Origin: Lysobacter changpingensis
GTDB taxonomy: Bacteria > Pseudomonadota > Gammaproteobacteria > Xanthomonadales > Xanthomonadaceae
Direction: 5' to 3'
DNA: 64,000 nucleotides
Assembly: GCF_017308985.1 (NCBI RefSeq)
Contig: NZ_JADWPE010000003.1
Location: forward strand, 1,178,001 to 1,242,000
Below the pieces are notes generated by a model. The model ran no database searches and had not been told where the DNA came from. It was given only the letters and a program-made list of their open reading frames with translations. Positions 61,357 through 64,000 of this stretch are shown one piece after another. The position numbers were made by a program, and so were the translations under genes. The stretch's first letter is position 1. Each line of letters starts with the position of its first letter.

Positions 61357-62208
61357 ATGGCACATCCGAGTCCCGAGTCCAAAGTTCCGAGTCCCGACCA
61401 GGTCGCCTTCATCGGCGGCGGCAACATGGCCCGCAGCCTGATCGGCGGACTGGTCGCGCGCGGCCAGGCACCGCAGGCGATCCGCGTCGCGGAACCCGTG
61501 GCGTCGCTGCGCGATGCCCTGCAGCGCGACTTCGGCGTGACGTGCGCCGGGCACGCCGTTGCGGCCGCCGACGGCGCCGACGTCTGGGTGCTCGCGGTCA
61601 AGCCGCAGGTGATGCGCGAGGTCTGCACCGCGCTCGCCGAGCTCGCGCAGAAACGCCGTCCGCTGGTGGTGTCCATCGCCGCGGGCATCACCACCGGCCA
61701 GCTCGATCGCTGGCTCGGCGGCGGCATGGCGATCGTGCGCGCGATGCCGAACACGCCCGCGCTGCTCGGCGTCGGCATCACCGGCCTGTTCGCGAACGCG
61801 CGCACCGACGACGCGCAGCGCGCGAACGCGACGGCGCTGCTCGAAGCGGTCGGCCCCGCCGTGTGGATCGACGACGAATCCACGATGGACGCGGTCACGG
61901 CGGTGTCCGGCAGCGGCCCGGCGTACGTGTTCCTGCTCGCCGAGGCGATGCAGGCCGCCGGCGTCGCGCAGGGCCTGTCGCCGGATGCGGCGCGTGCGCT
62001 GGTGCGGCAGACGCTGCTCGGTGCGGCGACGATGCTGGTCAGGCAGGACGAACCCGCCGACGTGCTGCGCGCGCGCGTGACCTCGCCCGGCGGCACCACG
62101 CAGGCGGCGATCGAAACCTTCGAAGCCGGCGGCTTCCGCGAACTGGTGGATCGGGCGATCGCCGCTGCAACGCAACGCGGTCGCCAGTTGTCCGCCGCGA
62201 ACGACTGA
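61357..62208 (+). CDS. proC: Pyrroline-5-carboxylate reductase
   Basis: A 283-residue NAD(P)H-dependent enzyme, last step of proline synthesis. It has the Rossmann motif FIGGGNMARSLIGGL, the VLAVKPQ segment and the C-terminal SGSGPAYVFLL signature. The residues before the first strand (PSPESKVPSPD) are coded by two copies of the CCGAGTCCCGA repeat and have no family counterpart. No alternative start exists between the repeat and the core, so the extension seems real. 45 bp after yggS. Confidence 0.95.
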   Translation: MAHPSPESKVPSPDQVAFIGGGNMARSLIGGLVARGQAPQAIRVAEPVASLRDALQRDFGVTCAGHAVAAADGADVWVLAVKPQVMREVCTALAELAQKRRPLVVSIAAGITTGQLDRWLGGGMAIVRAMPNTPALLGVGITGLFANARTDDAQRANATALLEAVGPAVWIDDESTMDAVTAVSGSGPAYVFLLAEAMQAAGVAQGLSPDAARALVRQTLLGAATMLVRQDEPADVLRARVTSPGGTTQAAIETFEAGGFRELVDRAIAAATQRGRQLSAAND

Positions 62209-62227
62209 TCCCCTGACCGGAGCGAAC

Positions 62228-62719
62228 ATGCGCCACGCCTTCGCGATCTGCCTGCTGTGCACCGCCGCGCTCACCGCCTGTGGCGGAAACGCGCCGCCCG
62301 CGCCATCGTCCCGTGCCTCCGCCTCGCAGGAAGCGGTGAGCCGCATCGGCGACGTCACCATCCGCGCGAGCGCCGTTCCGACGAACGCGTTGGGCGAGCA
62401 GGTCGCACGCCAGTACGGCATCGCGCGCACCGACGACACGGTGATGTTGCTGATCGGCGTACGCCAGGGCGAAGGCGCGCAGGAAACCGCGCTGCCGGCG
62501 CGCATCGTCGCCACCGCGACCGACCTGCGCGGCCGGACGCGTCCGATCGAAATGCGCGAACTGCGCAGCGCGGACCCGGCCTCGGGCCAGCCGTTGCTCG
62601 ATTACGTCGGCATCGCAGACATCGCCCCGCCGGACACGCTGCGCTTCGATGTGCAGATCGTCCGCGAAGGCGGCGCGACGTCGCAGATGCAGTTCAGCCG
62701 GGATTTTTATCCGCGGTGA
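62228..62719 (+). CDS. DUF4426 lipoprotein
   Basis: A 163-residue protein with a lipoprotein signal (CLLCTAALTAC) and a mature domain (GDVTIRASAVPTNALGEQVARQYGIART) of the DUF4426 type that often follows proC in gammaproteobacteria. No known function. It begins 19 bases after proC, so it is in the yggS-proC operon. Confidence 0.78.
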   Translation: MRHAFAICLLCTAALTACGGNAPPAPSSRASASQEAVSRIGDVTIRASAVPTNALGEQVARQYGIARTDDTVMLLIGVRQGEGAQETALPARIVATATDLRGRTRPIEMRELRSADPASGQPLLDYVGIADIAPPDTLRFDVQIVREGGATSQMQFSRDFYPR

Positions 62720-62809
62720 GGTGAGCGCGCGCTTGCGTGCGTCTTGGCGAAGACAAAAGCCAAGCCGTAGCGCGCACTTCATGCTGTCGTTTGTGGCCTT
62801 TGTAGTTTT

Positions 62810-62886
62810 GTAGCCCGGGTAAGCAAAGCGCACCCGGGACCGCGGTCGCTCCTCCAACCCGGGTGCGCTTCGCTTACCCGGGCTAC
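62810..62886. repeat. REP-pair (BIME-like) element, copy 4
   Basis: Two inverted arms, beginning GTAGCCCGGGTAAGC and ending CGCTTACCCGGGCTAC, in the gap between the convergent DUF4426 and BtuF-like genes. Together with the other loci this makes four paired elements and one half unit in 64 kb. Confidence 0.92.
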
Positions 62887-62936
62887 AGAAGCAACTCTCT
62901 TCCAAAGAAGACCGTCCCGGCGAACGGCGCAACACC

Positions 62937-63734
62937 TCACCGCCGCCCCGCCCACGCCCGTATCACCTTCGCAATCTCCCGGACCCCGTCCGTCAGCGCC
63001 GCAGGTCCCGGCTGCAGGATCATCGGCGACTTGATCTCGTGCAGCTCGCCATCGCGCACCGCGGGAATGGCATTCCAGCCAGCTCGCGCCGCGACCTTCT
63101 CGGGGCGGAACTTCTTCCCGCACCACGAGCCCAGCACGATGTCCGGCGCGCGCCGCACCACTTCGGACGGATCTTCGAGGATGCGCTGCTTCGCCAGCGA
63201 TTCGGCGGCCCGCTCCGGAAAGATGTCGTCGCCGCCGGCGATGCCCACGAGTTCGGACACCCACCGGATCCCGCTGATCAGCGGCTCGTCCCATTCCTCG
63301 AAATACACCTTCGGCCGTTGCGGCAACGCGGCGGCTTCGCGCGCGATGTCGTCCAGCCCGCGCGCCAGATCATCCGCATACGCGTTCGCGCGATCGGCCG
63401 CGCCGACCAGCGCGCCAAGGCGGCGGACGTAGTCGAGGATGCCGTCCACGCTGCGGTGGTTGCTGATCCACACCTCGACGCCGTGGCGGATCAGCTCGCC
63501 CGCGATCTCCGCCTGGATGTCGGAAAACCCGACCACGAAATCCGGCTGCAGTTTCAGGATCTCGCCGATCTTCGCGCTGGTGAACGCGCTGACCTTCGGC
63601 TTCTCCCTGCGCGCGATCGCCGGGCGCACGGTGAAGCCGCTGATGCCGACGATGCGGTCCTGCTCGCCCAGCGCGTACAGCGTTTCCGTCGGTTCCTCGG
63701 TGAGGCAGACGATGCGGCGCGGACCGTGCGTCAT
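62937..63734 (-). CDS. BtuF-like periplasmic-binding-fold protein without signal peptide
   Basis: A 265-residue protein of the cobalamin/siderophore substrate-binding fold: RIVCLTEEPTETLYALGEQDRIVGIS, then KPKVSAFTSAKIGEILKLQPDFVVGF and the long connecting helix. It is annotated in relatives as a cobalamin-binding protein. No signal peptide or lipobox is seen from the ATG at 63734, which overlaps the stop of the upstream gene (ATGA). It may act in the cytoplasm, or have a metal-binding role not linked to an ABC importer; no btuCD genes adjoin. Confidence 0.78.
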   Translation of the reverse strand: MTHGPRRIVCLTEEPTETLYALGEQDRIVGISGFTVRPAIARREKPKVSAFTSAKIGEILKLQPDFVVGFSDIQAEIAGELIRHGVEVWISNHRSVDGILDYVRRLGALVGAADRANAYADDLARGLDDIAREAAALPQRPKVYFEEWDEPLISGIRWVSELVGIAGGDDIFPERAAESLAKQRILEDPSEVVRRAPDIVLGSWCGKKFRPEKVAARAGWNAIPAVRDGELHEIKSPMILQPGPAALTDGVREIAKVIRAWAGRR

Positions 63735-64000
63735 GGCGTCACCGGCGTCGCGACGGGTTTGCGGAAATACACCACGCGTTCGGTCTCCTCGAAGCCGTAC
63801 GACGCATGCGCGGCGTGGCTGGCGGTGTTGCCGATCAACGCATCCGACGCCAGTTCCGTGCAACCCTGCGCACGCGTCCAGTCCTCCACGGCCTGCACCA
63901 GCGCGCGGCCCACGCCGCTGCGACGATGGGCGTCCACCACGTAAAGCCCTTCGAGGAAGCCAACCGGCGAGGTCTGCGTGCCATTGACGTAATCGCTGCG
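63731..64000 (-). CDS. AAC(6')-like GNAT acetyltransferase, 5' end beyond the window
   Basis: The last 89 residues of a GNAT enzyme are in the window; the start lies outside. The segments GTQTSPVGFLEGLYV, HRRSGVGRALVQAVEDW (acetyl-CoA loop), LASDALIGNTASHAAH and FEETERVVYFRKP are close to chromosomal aminoglycoside 6'-N-acetyltransferases of the AAC(6')-I type, such as those of Stenotrophomonas. The likely reaction is acetyl-CoA-dependent 6'-N-acetylation of aminoglycosides. Substrate is inferred from motif similarity only. Overlaps the BtuF-like gene. Confidence 0.78.
   Translation of the reverse strand, partial: RSDYVNGTQTSPVGFLEGLYVVDAHRRSGVGRALVQAVEDWTRAQGCTELASDALIGNTASHAAHASYGFEETERVVYFRKPVATPVTP

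Noticed and set aside
62720-62936. Cobalamin riboswitch near the BtuF-like gene
   Set aside because: The gap is downstream of that gene (it is read on the minus strand) and is filled by a REP pair; no B12-box-like sequence was seen.

Overview
The window is a GC-rich chromosomal segment with tightly packed, often overlapping genes (ATGA and TGATG junctions). Gene content and order point to a gammaproteobacterium of the Xanthomonadaceae/Lysobacteraceae, probably Lysobacter or a close relative. The markers are lptCAB-rpoN-hpf-ptsN-hprK-rapZ, a regulatory PTS with a mannose-type EIIA, pyrB-ruvX-yqgE, pilT/pilU, many TTG and GTG starts, a TonB-dependent receptor and GTAG-type palindromic repeats. 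The genus is inferred; no rRNA or tRNA gene was seen. I saw no prophage, insertion sequence or CRISPR array.

Layout. 0-12 kb: an almost complete assimilatory sulfate reduction island, with cysD-cysNC reading left and cysJ-cysI-cysH reading right from a shared intergenic region, then a small membrane protein, the regulator cysB, the siroheme synthase cysG and a cysteine synthase. 12-24 kb: cell-wall sugar salvage (amgK-murU), hda, a PerM-type permease, a DUF2066 protein, purM-purN, two tandem DUF3108 proteins, then murA and ibaG on the minus strand. 22.6-35.6 kb: a long plus-strand run for Kdo synthesis (kdsD, kdsC), LPS export (lptC, lptA, lptB), sigma-54 (rpoN), ribosome hibernation (hpf), the nitrogen/regulatory PTS (ptsN, hprK, rapZ, a mannose-type EIIA, ptsH, ptsI) and mgtE. 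Two secreted-protein genes sit between rapZ and the EIIA gene. 35.6-44.2 kb: a lipoprotein esterase, pyrB-ruvX-yqgE, an M49-type metallopeptidase lipoprotein, tag and a large soluble hybrid histidine kinase.

44.5-46.9 kb: a five-gene arsenic operon, arsR-arsI-arsN2-arsC-aquaporin, with no Acr3, ArsB or ArsA pump. 46.9-50.8 kb: a MocR regulator divergent from a cupin and an AhpD-like gene, then a SulP anion transporter. 51.3-55.5 kb: a TonB-dependent receptor paired with a Tat-exported PhoD phosphatase. 55.8-58.1 kb: a second soluble hybrid kinase. 58.1-62.7 kb: pilU and pilT, then yggS, proC and a DUF4426 lipoprotein on the other strand. The right edge holds a BtuF-like protein without a signal peptide and the 3' part of an AAC(6')-like acetyltransferase.

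The most unusual intergenic content is a family of paired GTAG...CTAC palindromes (REP/BIME-like, four loci) and a second short family built on GGGAYTCGGGA. Members of both families overlap the ends of genes: one supplies the murU stop codon, one the last codons of ibaG, and one codes the N-terminal extension of proC.
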